Below, piece by piece: positions 1-10,314 of a stretch of 64,000 nt of DNA (positions within the stretch are counted from its first letter, which is position 1; every line of letters starts with the position of its first letter). A program made the position numbers and the translations under genes. Origin of the DNA: Diphasiastrum complanatum. Its lineage: Eukaryota > Streptophyta > Lycopodiopsida > Lycopodiales > Lycopodiaceae. The stretch is from NCBI GenBank assembly GCA_029204225.1, contig CM055101.1:59816094-59880093 (forward strand), written 5' to 3'. Below the pieces are notes generated by a model. It did not search any database. It saw nothing but the letters and a program-made list of their open reading frames with translations, and was not told where the DNA came from.

Positions 1-1149
1 TGGGTGGCTAGTCCAACGATGGACTTTTGGCCTCTTAGACGTTTTTTTGGGAAGGAACAATTCTTTTTAAGGAAACTTCCAAGACCAAATATGGTCTTTT
101 GGAAGATTTTTTTGTTCTCTTTAACAGATTTGAGTTATGTCCAAGTTTTTGTGATGAAGCATAACGAAAAGCATAGTTTGATTCAAACGTTATTCATGGA
201 AACATCTTTTGATTCTTTAAAAGGGCATACTTTACTTATATGACGATTGATGGTGTTCTACATACTTTGCGCAAATATGAAGCTTGTGTTTACGGTCTAC
301 TATCTTTTTGATTTGGTTCGATTTCGAACCACACGACGATAAAGCCCATATGAAGGTATGTCATCTACCAAATGCTTAAAGTTCTATCATGACTCATTCA
401 TATATATGATTAGGCGATTAAAATGTTTTTTCAAACTAGAATATGGAATAATCAAAGATGTGTTGGTGCTGATTTGTGATTATAAAAGCTACTTGACATA
501 CGAGCATAGCTACATGGCATCCATCCAGGACACCACGTCTACGATCATTCAGTACGACGCTATGTGGTTTACATACAAGCACGACATATCTAGGTAATAA
601 AAAAAAACTTTTGCTTTCTTTCTACGAAAGCATATCTCTTTTATAGCATATCGTTCCTTTTAAATTTTTGCCATAGATTATATTGATTAAATGGTTCTTA
701 AAGAAACCCTTGTCAAAAACCTAACAGTAGGGACTCCAATAGAACGGTCTTAGACAACATGGAAATGCATAAGAAACGTAGTTTTTACGAATGGGTTAGA
801 ATAGAATGGATCTGCCCTAATACCTACTACAAACATTGGAAATCTCTTACTAATAACTGATCTTGTCTATCCGAAGCAACGCCCATATACCATGGTTGTT
901 ATATGATCTATGTATAACAATCATTAAGTGTTACTTTAGACCTTTGGTGAGATACAACTAGAAAGCATGGATATGCTTCAGGAGAATGGACAAAAGTGCA
1001 TGACATACCTTGCTTTGTAAGGGTCACTTGGATTAGCATGGCATGGATTTGCCCTAATACCAGCACACGTGTCCACCCCAAGTCTTTTGGCTAAGCAAAA
1101 TGTAAACGGTTTAAGCTATTCATACTCTTTTTATAACTAAAAATGAACT
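1..1149. other. AT-rich intergenic DNA, no gene recognised
   Basis: No reading frame here resembles a known protein and the short open frames look like chance. The right part carries the short motif gccctaatac three times (about 815, 1053 and 1190 when the adjoining repeat is included), in the context 'gcatgg...gccctaatac'. This suggests a degenerate internally repetitive mobile sequence continuous with the repeat at 1150-1500. Confidence 0.5.
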
Positions 1150-1500
1150 GATATGGACCAACTGCCCGTAAGTTGATCAGCATGGCACTAGCCCTAATAC
1201 GGTGATATAACGGCTTGGCCTATCGCCAACACACTGTTTGTTTGGGAAGACTAGACTATGTTTTAAAATGCTATGCAAATTTGTTAAGTAGTATAACTTC
1301 TTTTGGACATGAATAACAAGTGACGGTCAACTATGACACATGTCTTCCTCACTAAACTAACTTGTGCGGTTTTGTTTTGTGGGATGGTGGACGTCTTGAA
1401 AGTGGTTATGCTTTATGGTGCTTTTCTAGTATTGTATTTTACTTTTCAGCTATATTGTACCTTGTTGGATTATGAGTAAAGGCTTCAAAAGGTTTCAGTC
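1150..1500 (+). repeat. Interspersed repeat copy 1, inverted relative to 62105-62465
   Basis: The reverse complement of 62105-62465 aligns along this whole stretch. Shared blocks include 'gatcagcatggca', 'gggaagactagactatg', 'gttaagtagta', 'gtgggatggtgg', 'cttgaaagtgg' and 'gagtaaaggcttca'. The copies differ by many substitutions and small indels, so the duplication is old. It has no coding capacity. An old LTR or a non-autonomous element are both possible. This copy is followed directly by a CT microsatellite, the other by the 3' end of a non-LTR retrotransposon. Confidence 0.7.
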
Positions 1501-1527
1501 TTGCTTTGTCAAGAGGAACTAAGTGCA

Positions 1528-1704
<177 letters not shown>

Positions 1705-2699
1705 GATTCAGAAAAGGAGGTAGAGAGCCATGATTTTCCTAGCACTGGTTGAAAGAACAACAGGTGACAACGATATGGATGAACAACAATCTCGCCTATG
1801 GTTTTCTTTGTGGCTGTGCGTGATTAGGTGGGTGTCTCTCTCTAAGACTCCGTCTTTCTATCTCACACACATATACATTTGATTTTTGTATAAATGAGAC
1901 CAAAATAATAGAACTTGGATGTAGAAACTTGGTCGTAGCCTCAACCATCATAATAAGTCACTATGGCTGAGGATTAGAACACTATGTTCAAAAAGCAGCA
2001 TAAACGAAACGCACATGTCCTTGAGATTAGGTTGTTTAGTTGTGCTTGAAGTGTGTTGCAGCCTCAATTGTCATCAGAAGATGGATCCACACCGGAGGAC
2101 AATATCGTGTCACACATCGTCCCTTGGATTGTCTCCTTCAAATAGCCTTATCAATTAGCAAAAGCAAACGACATCGAGACCGAAATTTAAATAAATATCA
2201 AACGAAAGATAAAGGTCTAATTGAGGTTGAAACTCAACATGATGTAGGAATTTAGTGGAAATGCATGGTGAGTAGCGAAAGTGGTGAGCAGATGGTCATG
2301 AATCGGTAGTGCGGCAATTACCAACAAGACAGTTCAAGATGAATCTGATATTACAATGCACAATGGAACAAAATAGTAGAACGATGCACTCTAATTAAAT
2401 TATAGAAAAACTGAGTACAATGCTTGAAGCTGGGTGCAAAAATAGTAGGCGCTCAAAAATTGCTTCAGCTGATTCGTTGATGATCAAAAACTAGAATAAT
2501 AGAATTCTCACTAACTGATTCTACAAAACCTACTTAATCATTGATCCTCGTTATAGAATAATGTCTGAATCATTGTTACAGAAGATGCGTGTCAGGGCGT
2601 TGACTCCATCATTGATGATTGGAAGTCAATTGATCTGTGCATTGGAATTCTAAGTTAATCTACTTGCAATCCCACAGAAAGTAGCCGTTATTTTAACTG
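1705..2699. other. Intergenic DNA, nothing recognised
   Basis: The stretch is AT-rich, with no frame resembling a known protein and no terminal repeat that could be paired with another site in the window. Confidence 0.4.
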
Positions 2700-3054
2700 T
2701 ATGTGGGTCGGATTTCTAATTACAAAGGGTTGGATTTATACAATGGGTCAGATTTTACAAAGGGTCGGAAAATTTACAAAGGGTTGGATGATTTACAAAG
2801 GATCGGATTTATCCAAAGGGTTGGATTTATTAGACCCGATCCGACCCGATCCAGGGTCGAAGACGTCCGGATTTATTAGACTCAATCCAGGGTCGAAGAC
2901 ACCCGAATAAATTAGACCCAATCCGATCCGATCCAGGGTCGAACACGCTCTAAAATTTTGATCCTTCATAACTTTTGTGGTTTTCCAATAAATATAAACA
3001 TGTTTCAGGATGCTCATTACCTAATGGAATTGGACTTGAGCATGAATTCCAACA
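2700..3054 (-). repeat. LTR of copia family 1 (minus orientation), with internal minisatellite
   Basis: The element-sense start TGTTGGAATT lies at 3054 reading leftward, directly beyond a polypurine tract (3055-3063 complement). The next bases, about 'gagcatcctgaaac', match LTR heads at 20529, 28039 and 32941. Farther in, the sequence becomes repetitive: 'gatccagggtcgaa' occurs three times (about 2851, 2887, 2932) and 'acaaagggt' several times. The far end of the LTR could not be fixed, so the left coordinate is approximate. Confidence 0.65.
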
Positions 3055-3061
3055 CTCCCCC

Positions 3062-3577
3062 TTAATGTGGATCCTGAAAAATTTCGATCGTCAGATTCAA
3101 CATATTGTTAAATCTGAGATGATGCTCTTTTGGTAGAGCTTTGATGAAGTAATCTGCCTGTAGTTCTGTCCTGCAGTAAACCAGAGAAATCTCCTTGCTC
3201 TGCACTTTCTCTCTAGGGTAGCGATACATGATTTCAATATGCTTACTTCGAGAGTGAAATTTTGGATTCACAGATACTGCAATAGCGCTTTGATTGTCAC
3301 AGTAGAGGGTCGTTGGATGTGACTGCAAAATTTTGATATCTGCAAGTATTTTACCTTCAGCATCATACTTCACTTTGAACAACCACTTGCATGGGATCAG
3401 ATTTCGATCCTTTGGCAACTCAGTCACAGTCCATGTTTGATTCTCAATCAAAGAATCAAATTCTTGTTGTGTCATACCAACAACAAAATGACAGATATTT
3501 GTAGTATAAACGGGTATCATTCCTATTGGAGAGCAATAAGAGGACGTCATTATTAGTGCACAACCAGGAATAACCAA
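3062..3577 (-). pseudogene. Copia pol remnant: start of RT fused to end of RNase H
   Basis: A 171-codon frame begins with unrelated residues. It continues with the N-terminal part of a Ty1/copia reverse transcriptase (LIENQTWTVTELPKD, then CKWLFKVKYDAEGK) and jumps straight to the C-terminal RNase H part (LYCDNQSAIAV, HSRSKHIEI, ADYFIKALPKEHH). The YVDD region and most of RNase H are missing, so it cannot encode an active enzyme. It ends at a polypurine tract and LTR, as a copia 3' end should. The family is that of the remnants at 27.0-28.0 and 29.7-32.9 kb. Confidence 0.9.
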
Positions 3578-4329
3578 GAATGAATGAAGTGGAGAGTGAT
3601 TTCGGTTAAGTTGGTCGTCTACAGATGTTTCAGCAATGAGGCAGCCAAGACCACCTTTGGGTTATGTAAACACCGAAAGATATTGAATACTTCAGTATAG
3701 TTTTCAGATTCAAATGGGAGTAAAACTCAAGAAAGCAAATACTTGGGCAAAGAGAAAGCCACACAGCGTTTCCGTTATCTAGATAGTAGCTTATCATGAA
3801 TCTAACTCCTATGATCTGCGCAAATCACAAGATTGAAGGCTAGAGACACTTCACTAAACACTGTCTCAATTAATTTTGGACTTTTCCAAACTCCATTTTC
3901 AGAAATGGACTCAAGAATTTACAGCACACCAAATTAAACATATTTTTGATATTATAAATACTTTGATTAATCCATCGAAATTGGTATCATCTAACAATAA
4001 AAACATCGTTCAAATTGACAATACTTTTAGTATAACTGCAACAACATGATGACTAGTGTCTAAATATATTCAAACATCTTATGCGATATTTTGAAACTAA
4101 TTTTGAATCTCACATTCAAATAAAAATATTCAATCACAACTAATTTCGAATCTCACATTCAAATGAAAATATTGAAACATCTTACAAGACATTGAACAAA
4201 CATCCATAACAACTGGTTTTGAAAATGAGTTTGTCTATTATATCGTGAAAAATGGTGGTAACAACTCCTACCGCCTCGGGCATTTACAATCTATTACAAA
4301 ATATATGCATCTATGCATTGCCCTAAGTA
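3578..4329. other. AT-rich intergenic DNA
   Basis: No protein similarity was recognised. A short imperfect duplication is visible around 4090-4180, where 'ttcgaatctcacattcaaat' recurs almost exactly 50-60 bases apart. The right end is close to the 3' end of the minus-strand ORF group that follows. Confidence 0.4.
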
Positions 4330-5099
4330 TTATCTGAACCTAAATCTAATTCCACATCATCAAGACCCACATCCCTCGACTGCGGTTCTTCGAAAAACTG
4401 GCTTTCAGAACTCGACTACAAAGATCTTACAACATCGAGATAAGACTTAGTCACCCTAATGTTTTCCGGATTGTCAATGCATATAAGTTTGCGACCCATG
4501 ACACTTAATAACGACGCCACACAGTAAGATAACCTGAACAAGCAGACCGACCATTCAGGAATAGAGAAAGACTCAACAATGGAGTTGATGCCTTCCCAAT
4601 GTTTTGCTCTGTTTTTAGCAGTCAGGCTATAAGTCACAAATTTTTTAGGCACCTTTCGTTGGTCACCAAAACACAGACTCAAAAATTTGAGTTTACTATG
4701 CACACAGGCGTTCAGATCACTTGGTGCATCAACATTATACAAGACATATAGAACAGGTTGCAAATTTTGCATTTGCACTCCACCTTGTTTTAGAGGGGTA
4801 GCAAGCTCGTAATAACCCTCAAATATTGAGAGTTTTATGTCGTGCATTGATTTTAAGCTTCTCTTGACTCCCTCTTTAATACTTTGTTCCAAAAATAGTA
4901 CAATAACACACAATTTGTGTTCTGTCATGAGGGTGGCCAGGCAGTGTCGCACCAATGTAGTGATGTAACTTGAACTAATCGACTCGATATTGTAAAAAAT
5001 GTACAGTGTGGGACTCTCCCAAGCAGATGAAGGAACAACCATGAAGTTCGATTCATGGACCCCACAACAAATCGCTTCATTTCCTTTGGAGGTATTCAC
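4330..5099 (-). pseudogene. Unrecognised ORF, 3' part of a minus-strand gene group
   Basis: A 227-codon open frame (4416-5099) of ordinary globular composition ends at a TAG. The same frame continues past it for about 28 codons of plausible acidic tail (SQFFEEPQSRDVGLDDVELD) to a natural-looking stop near 4330. The TAG therefore looks like a nonsense mutation in a longer protein. Upstream, the frames between 5100 and 5200 hold more coding-like sequence (DKVMQGAALALLGDFFAK) broken by stops. No domain was recognised. It lies in line with ORFs at 5201-5902, 5899-6165 and 6156-7129, which may be exons of one gene or neighbouring genes of a mobile element. Confidence 0.5.
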
Positions 5100-5200
5100 T
5101 TTGCAAAAAAATCTCCAAGAAGTGCCAGTGCTGCTCCCTGCATGACTTTGTCTCTGACTTATTTTTCAACAAATTGTGTTAAAGAGGGTGGTACAGCAAT

Positions 5201-5902
5201 CTACAGCTTAGATGATATCCTTCTGTTGCTACTTGTAGCCACTCTAATCCAATCATAGGCAAACTTTTTGTTGATAGACGAGGATAGGCGCTTTATTGCC
5301 TCTTTGTCATACTGCACATCTACTGGCAGATCATTATCTAAAGAAATCAAGAACTTTACAACGTGCAGAGCTGTTGTTTTCTTGACAATTGTCGCCACAC
5401 CATCTTCAATGTATTTTTCTCTATTTTTTTTTTTGCCAAAATACAATTGGCCCTCCAAGAGTTTTTTGCATACCTTCATACAAATTGGGTCAGACAAGTA
5501 TCGCGACGATCTGAAAAATCTTACAATGAGTGGAACGGTCTTTCGACGTTGTGGTGCAAAAGCTGGCTCATTGTATGGAAGAGACCCAGCCACATAACGC
5601 TTCATAACTTCCAAGTAGTTATTAAACGCGTCATTCGAATGCAACAAGATAATGGTATACTCCTCAAAGGTTTGATACAAAGTCTTCAAGGGCGACCTTC
5701 CCTTCAATGTGCCAACGAGCTGACTGCCAAGAATGCCTGACAATCCCCGATAAAATTGGGCCATTCTTTTTCTCGTCTCTTGATCCAACTTCACTCTTTT
5801 GATGTATCGAGGCTTGTCCAACGATATCCAGAGCTCCCGTGCATGCTCCATTATTTCAGCCAGGTTGCTCCTTTTATGTTTGCTCTCAGGTTCATAATTC
5901 AA
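5201..5902 (-). pseudogene. Unrecognised 233-codon ORF in the minus-strand gene group
   Basis: The frame is lysine- and arginine-rich and soluble-looking, without membrane segments. Readable stretches include EIMEHARELWISLDKPRYI, FYRGLSGILGSQLVGTLKGR, YQTFEEYTIILLHSNDAFNN and KYIEDGVATIVKKTTALHVV. Amino-acid use looks like a real protein rather than noise. It has no family I can name. The reading continues toward 4330 after frame breaks, so it probably forms the middle of a larger protein. It may be one exon, since its right end meets the cysteine-containing ORF at 5899-6165. Confidence 0.5.
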
Positions 5903-6165
5903 CCTATTGGATCCAATATGTAGCGGGGCATGGTTTTATATATACAAATATACACATGCACATATGCAAATAACCTATTGTATAGTTGGCTATGAAGATT
6001 ACCGGTTCTAACTACGGTCAACGCTATCTCGTTACAGGCACAACAAAAATGTTGACCATCAATAGGTTCAAAAGTACAATGAGATAAGAACCTATTTTTG
6101 CATAACCCATCCAATCTGGAACCTTCATTGGAGTCCATCTCTTTTGAATACATCTCTAAATACAA
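5899..6165 (-). pseudogene. Small cysteine-containing ORF segment
   Basis: Coding-like sequence (about 55 residues: RLDGLCKNRFLSHCTFEPID, then GQHFCCACNEIALTVVRTGN) is followed by low-complexity residues. The clustered cysteines and histidines could bind zinc, but there is no match to a named motif. It overlaps the end of the upstream ORF in another frame, so a frameshift or an unrecognised splice joins them. Confidence 0.35.
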
Positions 6166-6812
6166 TTCGTTGCTTCCACCATATCCACACGTTTGAATTC
6201 ACGGTACATCTTTAAAAATTTCTCTGGACTGTCGAACAAAACCTCAGGTTCATCTCCACTCTTGAAAGAAATTGGCCGCACTGTGACATTGATGGAAGTA
6301 GGTGCAGGCCCATTTGTCGTGCAAACTGACTGATACAACTGCTCAGCAAAAGAAAAATCAAGGGCACGTTGGTTCGTAAAAAGCGAGGCCCGACGAATAT
6401 TCTTTGACTCAATTCGATACATATGCTTGCCCCAAACATAATTAATATCATCAGAGGAATATGCATCGAGATTGACATTTGTTTCCTCCTCAAACTCACC
6501 CAATGCATCATCATTATCGGAGGATGTTACAATGTCATAGAGGCCTCCAGATCATATTGTTACAGTCTAATCAACCCTTGGCTCCAGTGGACGTTTTCCA
6601 GCCTGTCCAACCGGCTTGGCTGTCTTTCGACCAACAGAAATTTCGTCTTTTGAGTGGCGTCGTTTCAATGTAACTTTTCGTTGTGTTTGTTTTCTACCTC
6701 CATATAGAGTTGGAACTGAGGATGGTGCCGATTCCGTCTCAGAGAATAATACCACTTCTGTTCCTCTCAGCTCGTTGACTACGACCATGGCAATTTCAGT
6801 TGTCTCCATCAT
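6156..6812 (-). pseudogene. Unrecognised ORF with two in-frame stops
   Basis: One frame runs from 6812 to 6156 and is interrupted only by TAG and TGA near 6570-6555. The first part is basic (KVTLKRRHSKDEISVGRKTA), like a nuclear-localisation region. The second is acidic then mixed (GEFEEETNVNLDAYSSDDIN, RRASLFTNQRALDFSFAEQL, ISFKSGDEPEVLFDSPEKFL). No domain was recognised. The preserved frame on either side of the stops argues for a formerly coding segment. Confidence 0.45.
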
Positions 6813-7129
6813 TGTTCTTCACGTTCTCGCATCATTTCATGCAAGTTTTGAAGAGCAATCATCCCATTGAGTAAATTTCCATGATATCTACGCATTGCAC
6901 TAGTTGAGTCATGAATTTTGGGTGCCTCCGTATAATGCACTGTATCCGAGCAAGACAAAACAAAATGGCGTGCTTCTCCATTAGAACCTGGGGTCATGAA
7001 TTCAACCCTTTCAATCAGCATGGTTTCAGGCATTATAATTGCCCGCACCACAACTATAGTTTCAACATCCTCCATAAAAAATCCAAGCTCACCAACCGAT
7101 ACTTTGGAGACAACGATGAAGACTTTCAT
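6809..7129 (-). pseudogene. Unrecognised ORF at the 5' side of the minus-strand gene group
   Basis: A 106-codon frame shows protein-like composition (PGSNGEARHFVLSCSDTVHY, RRYHGNLLNGMIALQNLHEM, then MREREEQ). It meets the next frame at 6812 with a one-base shift, so the two are probably one broken gene. The first residues may come from alternative initiation, and the true start is not visible. Confidence 0.4.
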
Positions 7130-7286
7130 GTACTGGCCGCATCACCAACGAGCATGAGGACATTCTCTTCTACTGCTAGAAAGCCTGCAAACGCTCATCA
7201 TATAAACAACATTAGTATGAGAAGACGAAAACATAAAGTTTCGAATATATATATTACATATATGAAAGTATATATATGAGTTTATG

Positions 7287-7289
<3 letters not shown>

Positions 7290-7322
<33 letters not shown>
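7290..7322. repeat. (TA)n microsatellite
   Basis: About 16 uninterrupted TA dinucleotides lie in an AT-rich stretch between the minus-strand ORF group and the hairpin-rich region. Confidence 0.97.
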
Positions 7323-7323
<1 letters not shown>

Positions 7324-7379
7324 CCATATATTATCTCATATGTGATTAAGGTTTTTAAATGCGAAAAAAAGTTTTTAAA

Positions 7380-8100
7380 ACCTCCCTCCCTTGTTAAATT
7401 AAATTTTCTAAATTCAAAAAAAGGTTAAATCCCCCCGCCCACCCGCCGGAGGGGAATGTAAATATATATATTTTTAATTAGAACCCCTCCCCCTTCACCA
7501 ACCCGCCGCGACGGGTCGGGGGGGGGGGGGGGGGGGGGGGGGGGGGTCCAAAAGTTCTTATTTTAAATTTCTAAACCCCCCCAACCCCTCCACCCGCTGT
7601 TTTTTTTTAAATTTCCCCCTCTAGGGGTCTAGGCATCGCAAAAATTTCGCCACAGGCGTGAGTCACGAATTTTTGTGAAGGCTATTGCGGAATTTCACGT
7701 TTGGCTGCATCGCAAAATTTTTGCGAAGGTCTGTCGCGAAATTCCACGGCTTGCGCCTGTCGCGAAAATTTCGTGAAGGCGAGTCGCGACAGGCACGAGT
7801 CCCAAAATTTTCACAAAGGCCTTCGCGAAAATTTGTGACTTGCGCCTGTCGTGAAATTTCTTGACTCGCCTTCGCAAAAATTAGCGACTCGTCCCTGTCG
7901 CGAAATTCTTTCCCCCCCTCCTCGCCCACGCGCCTCGACGGGTGGGCGGGGGGGGGGGGGGGGGGGGGGGTGGGGGGGATTAACAAAAAAATTTTGCGAT
8001 GCCTTCGCGAAAATATTGCGATGGCATTTTTGTCAATGTTTCTCCCTCCCGGCCACCCGCAGCGATGGGTGGGGGAGGGGGGGGAGAGAATCTATAAAAA
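7380..8100. repeat. C-rich/G-rich hairpin repeats with poly-G runs
   Basis: Several C-rich blocks are each followed by the matching G-rich block, forming hairpins of the type CGCCCAC...GTGGGCG. They lie around 7430-7455, 7490-7546, 7905-7978 and 8041-8090. Two contain long G homopolymers: 29 G at 7518-7546 and 23 G at 7948-7970. Between them the motif 'tcgcgaaaatt' and variants recur in both orientations. No coding potential is seen. G-quadruplex formation is expected on the plus strand. Confidence 0.8.
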
Positions 8101-9040
<940 letters not shown>

Positions 9041-10104
9041 AAAATTTCGCGAAGGCGAGTCACGAATATTTGCAAAGGCCTGTCGGGAAATTCTCGCTCG
9101 TCGCCTGTCGCGACTCACGTCAGGGCATTTTCGTGATGTCTGGACCCCTGGCGTTCCCGTCGCGAGATATTCGCGAAGGCGCCTGTCGCGAACATTTCGC
9201 GATGGCCTTTGCGAATATCTCGCAACAGCCTTCGCGAAATTTTCTAGAATATCTCGCGACGGCCTTTGCGAAAATTTTTAGAAGGCCTTCTAGAAATTTT
9301 CTAGAAGGCCTGTCGTGAGAATTTCGTGACAGGCGCCTGGCGCTAGGCCTTCTAGAAAATTTTGCGACGGGCGCGCCAAGCGCCTGTCGCAAAAATTTCA
9401 CGGAGGCCTTCTAAAAAATTTCTATTCTAGAAAATTTGAAGGCCAGGCGTGCCCGCCGCAAAATTTTCTAGAAGGCCTTCTAGAAAATTCTCACGATGGG
9501 CATTCTAGAAAATTTCTAGAAGGCCTTCTAGAAAGTTTTGAAAATTTCGCGTCTGGCCTTCTAGAAAATTTCAAAAATTTTCTAGAAGGCCTTCTAGAAA
9601 TTTTCTAAAAGGCGCCCTTCGCGAATATCTCGCGAAATTTGACCCGTCGTAAATTCGAGTCTTTCGCAACTCGCGCCTGTCGCGAGATATCTCGCGAGAA
9701 ATTGGCGACGGGCGCCGAGTCGCGGAATTTTCTATAAGGCCAGGCGCCTGTCGCAAGATAATCATGAAGGGCGCCTTCTAGAAAATTTCTAGGAGGCCTT
9801 CTAGAAAATTTTCAAAATTTTTCTAGAAGGCCAGGCGCGAAATTTTTGAAATTTTCTAGAAGGCCTTTTAGAAATTTTCTAGAAGGCCTGTCACGAGAAT
9901 TTCGTGACAGGCGCCTAAAGCCAGGCCTTCTAGAAATTTTCAGGAAGGCCTTCTAGAAAATTTCTAGAAGGCGCCCTTCGTGAATATCTCGCGACAGGCG
10001 CCTGGCCTTCTAGAAAATTTTGCGAAGGCCTTCTAGAAATTTTCTAGAAGGCCTGTCGCGAGAATTTCGTGACAGGCGCTTGGCGCTAGGCCTTCTACAA
10101 ATTT
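9041..10104. repeat. Palindromic repeat cluster
   Basis: More than a kilobase is built from nested palindromes. The perfect 20-mer TTCTAGAAGGCCTTCTAGAA occurs at 9466-9485 (extended to a 28-base palindrome, 9462-9489), 9514-9533 and 9580-9599. Many copies have one or two changes, for example near 9278, 9790, 9860, 9945 and 10030. A second dyad type pairs CCTGTC with GACAGG around a 'gcgagaatttcg' core (near 9308, 9890, 10050). There is no tandem period: units are shuffled and inverted. No coding sequence is seen. Confidence 0.85.
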
Positions 10105-10314
10105 GATATTTCTCAAGGTCGTAATATGTCAAGATCAAGTAACTATTACTCGGATATCTTGACATGAATCGAAGATATTTCTCATTATCGTAATATGTCA
10201 AGAACAAGTAGCTATAATTCGGATATCTTGACAGATGTCGAGGATGTGGTCACTCGCAATAATATATCTGCATCAACATACAACTCGGATATTCTTACAG
10301 GTGTGGAGGATGTT
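10105..10314 (+). repeat. Coding tandem repeat, 3 units of 23/23/22 codons
   Basis: Three units of 69, 69 and 66 bases start at 10105, 10174 and 10243. Each encodes a variant of DIS..RNMSR.S.Y.SDILT.VE. A TGA interrupts the first unit near its end. The reading frame is conserved between units, and the array stands directly upstream of the transposase gene. It therefore looks like an N-terminal repeat region of that protein. It begins one base after the palindromic repeat cluster ends. Confidence 0.7.

Noticed and set aside
9120-9401. Overlapping ORFs on both strands in the GC-rich and palindromic region (8.5-9.8 kb)
   Set aside because: Open frames on both strands follow from GC-rich palindromic DNA. 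The peptides are repetitive and resemble no protein.
9041-10104. CRISPR array
   Set aside because: The repeats are palindromes without constant spacers or period, in eukaryotic nuclear DNA.
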